Shown here piece by piece: positions 21,637-28,589 of a DNA stretch of 47,422 bases. Within the stretch, counting starts at the first letter, position 1, and each line of letters starts with the position of its first letter. The stretch comes from Aureispira sp. (lineage in GTDB: Bacteria > Bacteroidota > Bacteroidia > Chitinophagales > Saprospiraceae): NCBI GenBank assembly GCA_024222455.1, contig JAAEPD010000413.1, forward strand, positions 1-47,422. The letters are read 5' to 3'. The notes under the pieces were generated by a model that saw only the letters and a list, made by a program, of their open reading frames with translations, ran no database searches and was not told where the DNA came from. The position numbers were made by a program, and so were the translations under genes.

Positions 21637-24189
21637 ATGAAGATTTTAATATATATAGTACTCTTAGTATTTTTGACTCCATTATTGTATGCTCAAGAAG
21701 GAGGCAAGGCAGCTGATAAAGCCTACAAAAATAAAGCTTATGCAAAGTATGTTGAGTATTTTAAAAATAAGAACCTAACTAAGCTAAAGACGGGTACTTT
21801 AGAGCAATTGGGAGAGAGTTATCGAAAAATTGGAGATGAAAAAAATACGGAAAAAACATATGGGGTACTATCTGCTCGTGAAAATGTAGATCCACTCAAT
21901 TATTATTACTATGCTCAAGCCTTACAAAGAAACGGAGATTTTAGAGGAGCAAGGCAGTACTATAAAATGTGTGATGATAAGCTAAAAGAAGCTGCCAATG
22001 GCAAGTCTTATGATGATAGAGCAGAAAAAGGTTGGCGTGCAACTTTTCTTATAGAAGAAATCAAAGCTATTGGAGCTGTTGAAGTGACTCCTTCAGAGCC
22101 TATCAATAGTGAGAAATATGACTTCAGTCCTATGTACTACAAGGATGGGTTAGTCTTTGTATCTAATAATGAAAAATCAAACCTAAAAGATAGATGGTTG
22201 GGAGATGGGTATATGAACCTTTTCTATGCAAAAGAGTCTGATGATGGTACTTTATCTGATTTAGTGCCATTCTCAGATCAGTTAAACTCTAAGTATCATG
22301 AAGGGCCTGTCACTTTTACAAAGGATCAAGATATGATCTTTTTCACGAGAAGTAACTACAACAAAGGTCAACGTGGAAAAAGTAAAGATGGAACTACCAA
22401 ACTAAAAATATATAGTGCAGACAAGGATCAGGAAAGCGAAGATTGGATTAATGTAGAGGAACTCCCGTTTAATACTAGCGAATTTGATTATTGTCATCCA
22501 GCATTATCTCCAGACGAACGCATTTTGGTGTTTGCTAGTAACAAAAAAGGAGGATATGGCCGTATGGATTTATATGGTTGCTATTGGAATGGTGGACAAT
22601 GGGGGAAACCTTTCAATTTAGGACCTTATATTAATACTCCAGGTGACGAAGTTTTTCCTTTTATACATGCTGATGGTACCTTGTACTATTCTTCTGATGG
22701 AGGATTAGGTTTGGGAGGCTTAGATATGTTTATGGCTGTCAAATCTACCAATCATCCAGATACTACTTGGTCTTATGCCTATAATGTAGGTGCACCACTT
22801 AATTCTAAAAACGACGATTTTGGTTTTATTCTGCATGCAGATGAAAAATCTGGATATCTCTCTTCAGATAGAGATGGTGGTAAGGGAGAGGACGATATCT
22901 TTAGGTTTGACATTCCAGAAGGCTTTGATGATGTAAAACCATTACCTGTATTACCTATTGATCTTTGTATTTTTGATAAGCACACTAGTCAGCGTATAGA
23001 AGGTGCCCATTTGACGATTCGTAGAGTAAGTGCTTATGCACACAATATATCTGTCAAACAAAAAAATGAATTGGGAGAGATTGAGGGTAAAACTATGATT
23101 TTGACTCTTACACCTGCAGATGAGCTTAGTACTGCAAGCAAAGATAAATATGCTGTACAAGCATTGGATAGTACAGAAACCAATAAAGAAGGTTTAATAA
23201 AGTATAAACTTCGTGCTGGAGATAATTATGTAATAGAAGTTAGGAAAGAAGGATATAGAACGACTTTAGAGTATTTCACAATGCTTAGGGAGCGTGATCA
23301 TCTTGATGAGTATTGTATAGGGTTAAATAACTCAGGATTGCCTGAGTGGATTGTAAGTCGAGATGAAGAAGGTATGCCTCAAGTACAGGTGAATTCGGAT
23401 TTACCACCTATTCCTATTGCTCAAATTAATCCAAATGTAGAGTTTTCTAAAGAAAATCCATTTTTAGTTGGGGTTGTATTGAATAAAGAGTACCAAAAGC
23501 CATTACCTAATGCTAAAGTCTTTGTACTGAACCGTTGTACTGGAGAAGAAGAAATTCAAACAGTTGGTAAAGATGGGCGATTTGGCTTTCCTTTGGAGTG
23601 TGGTTGTGAATATATTGTCAAATCTAGAAAACAGCGATTTATAGCGGATAGTAAGGTGATTTCTTTGTTAGATGGCAATTGTACTTCTGTGCAAATGGAG
23701 TTATTGATGACTCCTGGGTTTGACCGTGTAGGAGAACCCTTATATGTAGGAGGAAATGAGTTGACAGAAAGTATTAAGGAAGGAGATCTTATTGAGCTGA
23801 AGAATATATTCTATGACTATGATAAAGCTAATATTCGTTCAGATGCATCTAAAGATTTAGATGATTTAGTGAAGGTGATGAACATGTTTAAGAGCATGAA
23901 GATAGAACTATCTTCACATACAGATAAGCGTGGCTCTGATAGTTATAATGAAGAGTTGTCTGATAATAGAGCTAAAAATGCTAAGGCCTATTTAGTATCA
24001 AAAGGAATAGCAGAAAATAGAATAAAAGCTGTAGGATATGGTGAGTATCGTCCTAAAATAAAATGTGACAAATGTACAACTTATGAGCATCAACTTAATC
24101 GACGTACAGAAGTATTTGTTACTAAATTTGATCAAGCTGATTACTACCAAGTTATTTATTCTGACAATAAACCTACGATTGTAGATTAG
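21637..24189 (+). CDS. PorE-like envelope protein: TPR, PD40 propeller, CRD and OmpA domains
   Basis: Protein of 850 residues with signal peptide MKILIYIVLLVFLTPLLYAQ. Order of domains seen: helical TPR-like region (about 25-125, YYYAQALQRNGDFRGARQYY); PD40/WD-like propeller blades (about 160-420: FSPMYYKDGLVFVSN, HPALSPDERILVFASN, LYYSSDGGLGLGGLDMF, GYLSSDRDGGKGEDDIF); carboxypeptidase-regulatory-like domain (about 607-690); OmpA C-terminal peptidoglycan-binding domain (about 718-840) with SSHTDKRGS and LSDNRAKNAKAYL, including the Asp and Arg that bind diaminopimelate. The architecture matches PorE and SprD-type proteins, which link outer-membrane T9SS parts to peptidoglycan. The usual lipobox Cys is absent; a standard signal peptidase I site is seen. 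It lies 83 bp after the sprF-like gene and overlaps the convergent gene by 17 bp. Confidence 0.9.
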   Translation: MKILIYIVLLVFLTPLLYAQEGGKAADKAYKNKAYAKYVEYFKNKNLTKLKTGTLEQLGESYRKIGDEKNTEKTYGVLSARENVDPLNYYYYAQALQRNGDFRGARQYYKMCDDKLKEAANGKSYDDRAEKGWRATFLIEEIKAIGAVEVTPSEPINSEKYDFSPMYYKDGLVFVSNNEKSNLKDRWLGDGYMNLFYAKESDDGTLSDLVPFSDQLNSKYHEGPVTFTKDQDMIFFTRSNYNKGQRGKSKDGTTKLKIYSADKDQESEDWINVEELPFNTSEFDYCHPALSPDERILVFASNKKGGYGRMDLYGCYWNGGQWGKPFNLGPYINTPGDEVFPFIHADGTLYYSSDGGLGLGGLDMFMAVKSTNHPDTTWSYAYNVGAPLNSKNDDFGFILHADEKSGYLSSDRDGGKGEDDIFRFDIPEGFDDVKPLPVLPIDLCIFDKHTSQRIEGAHLTIRRVSAYAHNISVKQKNELGEIEGKTMILTLTPADELSTASKDKYAVQALDSTETNKEGLIKYKLRAGDNYVIEVRKEGYRTTLEYFTMLRERDHLDEYCIGLNNSGLPEWIVSRDEEGMPQVQVNSDLPPIPIAQINPNVEFSKENPFLVGVVLNKEYQKPLPNAKVFVLNRCTGEEEIQTVGKDGRFGFPLECGCEYIVKSRKQRFIADSKVISLLDGNCTSVQMELLMTPGFDRVGEPLYVGGNELTESIKEGDLIELKNIFYDYDKANIRSDASKDLDDLVKVMNMFKSMKIELSSHTDKRGSDSYNEELSDNRAKNAKAYLVSKGIAENRIKAVGYGEYRPKIKCDKCTTYEHQLNRRTEVFVTKFDQADYYQVIYSDNKPTIVD

Positions 24190-24676
24190 GGTCTATAGGC
24201 TCATCTGTAGTAGATTGATCATTGTCATTTTCGGCTGTTTGGGGCTCATCCATTTTGATGAGTTCCTTATCTGTAGCTTCTTTTACTTCATTTTTATCTT
24301 CCAATCCCCAAAATTCAGGACTACGAAGTGTTTTACTCATGATCTTAAACACAGGGTCTTCTATGTATTTTTCCTTGTGTTGAATGATGAAGTATGCAAT
24401 CCCTAAAAAAACGATAGCAATGGTGAAAAAGCTTACGATGTAAGCAAATTGACCAATCCAAAAACTCAGACCCCAAGCCAAAAACAAGGCTAAAGCAATT
24501 CCTACAAAGACAGAACAAATGATTCCGATCGTCCAGATAGCAACTAAGCCAGCAAGACCAGCTAAACCTCTAGAAAGATCTAAGGCTATTTGCCCTCTGT
24601 AGTCTTCAAACCGTTTGTCTACATATTCTGTAAGTCTTTCTCTTAGGCGTTCTGTCCAGTTTTTTTTTACTTCCAA
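24173..24676 (-). CDS. Phage holin superfamily III-like inner-membrane protein
   Basis: About 167 residues: a charged N-terminus (WTERLRERLTEYVDKRFEDY), a long hydrophobic region with two or more membrane segments (LAGLVAIWTIGIICSVFVGI, AYIVSFFTIAIVFLGIAYFI), then a highly acidic tail. This matches the Phage_holin_3_6 / DUF1469 group, a chromosomal family common in Bacteroidota and not evidence of a prophage; function unknown. Only a TTG at 24676 opens this frame. An ATG at 24680 in another frame runs into a run of nine A (24660-24668); removing one A would give MFGSKKNWTERL, a more natural start. So either a TTG start or a homopolymer indel is involved. It converges with and overlaps the PorE-like gene by 17 bp. 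Confidence 0.78.
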   Translation of the reverse strand: MEVKKNWTERLRERLTEYVDKRFEDYRGQIALDLSRGLAGLAGLVAIWTIGIICSVFVGIALALFLAWGLSFWIGQFAYIVSFFTIAIVFLGIAYFIIQHKEKYIEDPVFKIMSKTLRSPEFWGLEDKNEVKEATDKELIKMDEPQTAENDNDQSTTDEPIDPNLQS

Positions 24677-24810
24677 ACATAATGAAATTAGTATGCTAGT
24701 TCTTTAAAAATAACTTAAGTATTGTATACAATAATACTCATTTTTTTGGGATTCAAATAGGAATTTTTATTTTTATTCAAAACTTTCAGTAAAAATTGAA
24801 AACTATTTAT

Positions 24811-24840
24811 TTGAAAACTTGTTACTTTTGTATACTTTCG
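24811..24840 (+). promoter_or_regulatory. Putative promoter of DAHP synthase gene
   Basis: TTG (24811-24813), 19-nt spacer and TACTTTCG (24833-24840) approximate the Bacteroidota -33/-7 pattern. A perfect TAnnTTTG match, TACTTTTG, lies just before it at 24823-24830 but its spacing to a TTG (24796-24798) is long. The 234-bp gap 24677-24910 is otherwise AT-rich with nothing else recognised. Confidence 0.42.
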
Positions 24841-24910
24841 CATTCTTCTTTTTAGAAAGAAAAAGCTACCAAATAGATAAAGACTTTAGAGAATTAGAGC
24901 ATATTTAGCT

Positions 24911-26023
24911 ATGGATATTATTAATATAAAAAATTGGGGGTGGGAACACTTGAAAGATGCTCACCCTATTGTGATAGCAGGACCTTGTAGTGCTGAGACA
25001 AAAGAGCAGGTGTTGCAGACCGCTACAGCAGTCGCAAATGCAGGAGCCCATATCTTGAGGGCTGGAATTTGGAAACCTCGCACACGCCCAAATTCCTTTG
25101 AAGGCTTGGGAGAGGAGGCATTGCCTTGGTTGATTATGGCAGGCAAACTAACTGGCCTACCCGTTTGTGCAGAAGTTGCAAATGCAGCTCATGTAGAATT
25201 AGCCCTAAAAGCGGGGGTAGATATTTTGTGGATTGGAGCTAGAACATCTGTTAATCCGTTTGCTGTACAAGATATTGCAGATGCTCTGAAAGGGATAGAT
25301 ATTCCTATCATGGTCAAAAATCCTGTCAATCCTGATTTAGAACTTTGGATAGGGGCTATAGAGCGCATTTACCAAGCTGGAATTAAGAAACTAGCGGCTG
25401 TTCATAGAGGTTTTTCGGTATACAATTCTGATAAATATAGAAATAAGCCAGAGTGGGAGATTCCAATAGAGTTGCGTCGTAGAGTGCCTGGTTTGGAGGT
25501 TATTTGTGATCCTAGTCATATAGCAGGAAAGAGGGACTTGATTTATGAAGTGAGTCAGGAAGCAATGGATTTGAATTTTGATGGTTTGATGATTGAAGCA
25601 CATATAGATCCTACTTGTGCTTGGAGCGATGCTCAGCAGCAATTGAATCCTGTTGAGTTGAATGAGACTTTGATGAAACTTGTTTATAGAAAAGAGTATA
25701 GCAGTGATCCTATTTTCAATAGCCAATTAGAGACATTACGCAAGCAGATAGATGGTATTGATCTCCAGATTTTAAAGCTGTTGGCTCAACGTATGGAGGT
25801 CGTCAGAAATATAGGTGAATACAAAAAGGACAACAATATTAGTATTTTGCAAATGGAACGATGGGCCGAAATGTATAAAATGCGTACAGGAAAGGCTGAT
25901 GATTTGGGCGTATCAAAGGAGTTTATAGAACATATTATCAATGCTATTCATCAAGAATCTATTCAGCAACAAAAACAGATAATGGAAGAGCATTTAATAA
26001 AAGTAACAGAGAAAAGAAGCTAA
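24911..26023 (+). CDS. Bifunctional 3-deoxy-7-phosphoheptulonate synthase / chorismate mutase type II
   Basis: Fusion enzyme of 370 residues. The N-terminal part (about 1-260) is a class I-beta DAHP synthase (KDO8P synthase-like), condensing phosphoenolpyruvate and erythrose 4-phosphate in the first step of aromatic amino acid synthesis; motifs IAGPCSAET (about 22-30), KPRTRPNSFEGLG and DPSHIAGKRD are present. The C-terminal part (about 272-360) is an AroQ-type chorismate mutase (LETLRKQIDGIDLQILKLLAQRMEVV), which converts chorismate to prephenate. The mutase domain in such fusions commonly mediates feedback control by prephenate or chorismate (family knowledge from Bacillus AroA(G), where the mutase is N-terminal). 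The C-terminal placement is the usual Bacteroidota arrangement. The length is normal. It is a stand-alone gene whose stop overlaps the stop of the convergent SH3-protein gene. Confidence 0.95.
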   Translation: MDIINIKNWGWEHLKDAHPIVIAGPCSAETKEQVLQTATAVANAGAHILRAGIWKPRTRPNSFEGLGEEALPWLIMAGKLTGLPVCAEVANAAHVELALKAGVDILWIGARTSVNPFAVQDIADALKGIDIPIMVKNPVNPDLELWIGAIERIYQAGIKKLAAVHRGFSVYNSDKYRNKPEWEIPIELRRRVPGLEVICDPSHIAGKRDLIYEVSQEAMDLNFDGLMIEAHIDPTCAWSDAQQQLNPVELNETLMKLVYRKEYSSDPIFNSQLETLRKQIDGIDLQILKLLAQRMEVVRNIGEYKKDNNISILQMERWAEMYKMRTGKADDLGVSKEFIEHIINAIHQESIQQQKQIMEEHLIKVTEKRS

Positions 26024-26876
26024 TCCCAACTATTGATTGTGTATAAAACAGGATATTGAGTAGAATAGGAACTCAAATATAGACTGCTTATAGTATAATC
26101 AACACTAGAGGTGCACTCTGCAAAATGTAGCTGATCTGAAATCCCATCCCCATCCAAATCTGCACTAAAAAGAGTGTAGTCTACAGGTCCATTGGTCAAA
26201 TGTTTATACTGCCCTTTAATTGTTCTATTTCTTAGAAATGGAGCACTAAGCAACATAACTGACGAATGTTGTGCTGTTTGATGCTGTGGTTGATAGTTCC
26301 ATCTTCTAAATCCTTGAGTAACATTTAATTCCAAATAACTCTTGTATATAGATGATGCAGAACTAGGAAGCATAAAATATTTTTGAGTATTTACAGCTTG
26401 GATGTTAAAATTGTCAGTAGAAGTAGCCTTTTTCTTTTGAGCAAGAGAATCTTGCCTAAAAATTTCATAATAAGGTTGCTCAATAAGAATAGTAGATTCA
26501 AAATCATGTTCAGTCCATAATCCAATAGAATACAACTTATCTAAGTAGGGATCAAAAACATAACCACTATTGCCTTTATAATATACATATACCCATAATC
26601 CAATCTTATTAGCTATGGTGTCTTCTTTTGAGATCGAAAGACTGGAGGACTGAACAGTTACCTTTTTTTGAAAGGAATTGCTGTTATTTTTTTTGCAGAA
26701 ATGGAAGGTTTAGCTCTTATATTTAAGCCTGAAACTGCATTAACTTGACAAATAGTAGCAATATTGGAAGGAGCTAGATGATATAAGTTTAGGCAAGAAT
26801 CATTGGTCTGTGCTTCAAGTATGAAATTCCACGAAGATATTAAAACAATAAGACTAAAAACGATTGTTGATTTCAT
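26020..26876 (-). pseudogene. Secreted SH3-domain protein gene split by a frameshift
   Basis: Two adjacent reading frames make one protein. The 5' part (26876 to 26658) encodes a signal peptide (MKSTIVFSLIVLISSWNFILEAQ) and the start of a bacterial SH3 domain (VSGLNIRAKPSISAKKITAIPF), then stops. After the run of seven A on the coding strand (26663-26669), adding one A continues into KKKVTVQSSSLSI, then GLWVYVYYKGNSGYVFDPYL, a typical SH3_3 ending, and onward without stop to 26020. The repaired protein would have 285 residues; the C-terminal part contains DLDGDGISDQLHFAEC, like a calcium-loop or FG-GAP-like motif. Function unknown; bacterial SH3 domains often bind cell-wall peptides. The start overlaps the upstream gene by 23 bp. 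The break is a real mutation, a slippage site or a homopolymer sequencing error. Confidence 0.85.
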
Positions 26877-27309
26877 CTATTTGAGCATTAATACTTCTGT
26901 CTTTCAATAAGTTTAGGCTGTCTAGAGAAAGGTTGCTTAAGTTAGGGCTATCACCCAATCTTATGCTAAATGCACGGATATCATGCATACAAGTTTCGCA
27001 AAGTATATTTAGGACAGCCTCTTCATCATTTTTCCATTGAATCTCATAACCTAATTCTACTCGATCATCTTCTGTAAGCCTTATTTGCTGTACATATTGC
27101 TTAGCGTTACTACCTTTTTTTTGCTGATAAACCACAATGTCAGGAGCATGATGCAACGATCTAGGTTGTTTGTATAACATTACTGCCCACTCTTTGTTAT
27201 GTGACATTTGAGCTGCCCAAAAGCTTTCACTTGTTCCAATACATAGATAATTTATTAGCAATATCAGCCCTAAGACTAGTCCTATTTGTAGTAATGTATT
27301 TTTTTTCAT
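26854..27309 (-). CDS. Hypothetical membrane-anchored protein, 151 residues
   Basis: Short protein with one N-terminal hydrophobic segment (LLQIGLVLGLILLINYLCIG), followed by a soluble domain with strand-like segments (WAVMLYKQ, PDIVVYQQ, VELGYEIQWKNDEEAVLNILC) and two Cys in a CETC motif. I do not recognise the family. The Cys in NYLCIG is not in a clear lipobox, so it is more likely a signal anchor or signal peptide. It is the first gene of a minus-strand pair: its 3' end overlaps the start of the SH3-domain gene by 23 bp, implying translational coupling. A promoter match lies 23 bp upstream. Confidence 0.72.
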   Translation of the reverse strand: MKKNTLLQIGLVLGLILLINYLCIGTSESFWAAQMSHNKEWAVMLYKQPRSLHHAPDIVVYQQKKGSNAKQYVQQIRLTEDDRVELGYEIQWKNDEEAVLNILCETCMHDIRAFSIRLGDSPNLSNLSLDSLNLLKDRSINAQIDEINNRF

Positions 27310-27331
27310 AAATGGTAGTTTTGTGACAACA

Positions 27332-27362
27332 CAAAAATAATGTAAAAAAATGAATTAAGCAA
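27332..27362 (-). promoter_or_regulatory. Putative Bacteroidota promoter for the 27309-26020 gene pair
   Basis: Read on the minus strand: TTG (27362-27360), 20-nt spacer, TATTTTTG (27339-27332), a perfect TAnnTTTG -7 element. It would give a leader of only about 15-20 nt before the ATG at 27309. Confidence 0.5.
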
Positions 27363-27530
27363 GTGAATTCATCCCCTTTGAGTATTTGGTATATAAGCTG
27401 AGTGAGTGGTATATAAATAGAGCTTTCGAAGTTAATAGTATAAGTATAGAAGGGGGGACTGCTCCAGAATTTATGAAGACAAATAAGAAATGAAAATTTA
27501 TTCTATAAATAAATCAACCAGAAATGAGAT

Positions 27531-27568
27531 AAAGCTGTTAACCTATTGAAAGGTTAGCAGCTTTTTTT
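27531..27568 (+). terminator. Orphan intrinsic terminator in a gene-free interval
   Basis: AAAGCTGTTAACCT (27531-27544) pairs with AGGTTAGCAGCTTT (27551-27564), with one G-T wobble and a 6-nt loop, followed by a run of T to 27568. It is a strong plus-strand terminator, but no plus-strand gene ends upstream (the DAHP synthase gene stops at 26023 with minus genes between). The interval 27310-27685 otherwise holds the minus promoter, a near-direct repeat of GGTATATAA (about 27389 and 27410), and nothing coding. It may end a small RNA or be a leader attenuator for the gene at 27686. Confidence 0.72.
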
Positions 27569-27685
27569 GTAGCTTTCAGCTAAAGCTGCTTGTGAGCTTC
27601 GCTAATTGGGGAACTTAGAAGATTAGTTTTGCTGTTAATACTAGTAATTAGCAAATATTAAAAATAATTAGAATCATATAAATAT

Positions 27686-28150
27686 ATGTTTGGAAGAGTA
27701 AAAAAATGGTTTGGGATAGAAGGAGCAAAATTGAGGTTGCACGTGTTAGAGAGTTATCCTAAAGATGTAAAAACGCTTAATGGAGAAATAGAAGTTACTT
27801 CTATGCGCCCACAACAAGTAATTGGTTTGAAAATGCGCTTAATAGAAGTTTATACTAGAGGTAGAGGCGAAAATAAACGGATAGATGAGTACCATATGGG
27901 AACATGGGAGTATGTAGAGCCATTTGCAGTTGATAAAGATCAAGGTCAGAAGATCCTATTCAAAATGGATTTTGATTTTGTAAAATCAGCAATGGATACA
28001 CGTTCTTCTAAGAGCTTTTTGCATAGAGGGGTAGTTGGATTAGCTAAATCTTTCAAGGGGGTAAGCTCGGAGTATATATTAGAAGCAGAAGCTCAACTAG
28101 ATGATACTAAATGGACAGCCTATACCAAAACAAAAATACATTTTGCTTAA
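27686..28150 (+). CDS. Spo0M / arrestin-like protein
   Basis: Cytoplasmic protein of 154 residues that opens MFGRVKKWFGIEGAKLRL, very like the start of the SpoOM (Spo0M, arrestin-fold) family, followed by the family's beta-sandwich pattern: LNGEIEVTSMRPQQVIGLKMRLIEVY, then RGRGENKRIDEY. Only the N-terminal arrestin-like lobe appears to be present: Spo0M proteins are usually about 250 residues, so this is a short version. No signal peptide or membrane segment. In Bacillus, Spo0M affects sporulation control; in Bacteroidota the role is unknown. It is a single gene with terminators on both sides. Confidence 0.8.
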   Translation: MFGRVKKWFGIEGAKLRLHVLESYPKDVKTLNGEIEVTSMRPQQVIGLKMRLIEVYTRGRGENKRIDEYHMGTWEYVEPFAVDKDQGQKILFKMDFDFVKSAMDTRSSKSFLHRGVVGLAKSFKGVSSEYILEAEAQLDDTKWTAYTKTKIHFA

Positions 28151-28206
28151 TAGTTTAAAGAACAGGCATTTAAAAATAAGTTTAGCTTTAGTTGCTAAAT
28201 AACTTA

Positions 28207-28244
28207 AAAACCTTTCGGATTTGTTCCGAAAGGTTTTATTTTTG
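28207..28244 (+). terminator. Intrinsic terminator after the Spo0M-like gene
   Basis: AAAACCTTTCGGA (28207-28219) pairs perfectly with TCCGAAAGGTTTT (28225-28237) around a 5-nt loop, followed by ATTTTTG. It lies 56 bp after the stop at 28150, and its tail overlaps a -7-like element of the next transcription unit. Confidence 0.85.
28213..28244 (+). promoter_or_regulatory. Putative promoter of the B12-riboswitch transcript, inside the terminator
   Basis: TATTTTTG (28237-28244) is a perfect TAnnTTTG -7 element whose first base is the last base of the terminator stem. At the -33 position lies TTTCG (28213-28217), a weak match, inside the terminator's left arm. The riboswitch aptamer begins about 20 nt downstream, so a start near 28250 would transcribe it whole. 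Confidence 0.45.
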
Positions 28245-28263
28245 CCCCTGCGTAAGAAAGCGC

Positions 28264-28457
28264 CAACAAATAGGTGTTGAGATAGATGCTTGTCTATCTA
28301 ACTTAAAAGGGAATCAGGTGCAAATCCTGAGCTGGCCCGCAACTGTAAATAGCGGCAAAGTTTGCTTTGCAAGTTTTATGTTCTAGCAGTCCACTGTATA
28401 AAATGGGAAGGACAACATAAAATGCTATAAGTCAGGAGACCTACCTAAATATTGTTG
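28264..28457 (+). promoter_or_regulatory. Cobalamin (B12) riboswitch
   Basis: The conserved core is clear: AAAAGGGAATCAGGTG (28305-28320), CAAATCCTGAG, then GGCCCGCAACTGTAAA (28334-28349), and the B12 box AAGTCAGGAGACCTACC (28429-28445). The closing P1 stem can be drawn between CAACAA (28264-28269) and TTGTTG (28452-28457). The peripheral arm 28350-28425 is AT-rich with pairing TTTATG...CATAAA. Downstream, 28458-28589 contains an imperfect hairpin from AATGC (about 28494) to GCATT (about 28541) that may serve as expression platform. Cobalamin binding is expected to repress the two downstream secreted-protein genes. Confidence 0.95.
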
Positions 28458-28589
28458 TTAGCAACCTTCGAGGATAGAGGTTTAGCTAAAGAGAATGCAT
28501 ATGGAGAGCACTCAAAGAATTGCTCCTATGTAAAGCATTTGATTTAGTTGGACCAACCAGACATTTTTTAACTAAAAAAACAGATTCTT

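Noticed and set aside
22779-23160. Small minus-strand frames inside the PorE-like gene
   Set aside because: They are shadows of a gene with clear domains on the plus strand and lack any signal or motif.
24173-24676. Prophage, because of the holin-like protein
   Set aside because: No other phage gene is nearby and this family is a common chromosomal gene in Bacteroidota.
26020-26535. Independent 171-residue gene starting at 26535
   Set aside because: The apparent start is an internal TTG; the frame is open upstream to 26661 and completes the SH3 domain of the frameshifted gene.
28192-28386. 64-codon open frame on the plus strand
   Set aside because: It overlaps a terminator and the conserved core of the cobalamin riboswitch, so it is structured RNA and not coding.
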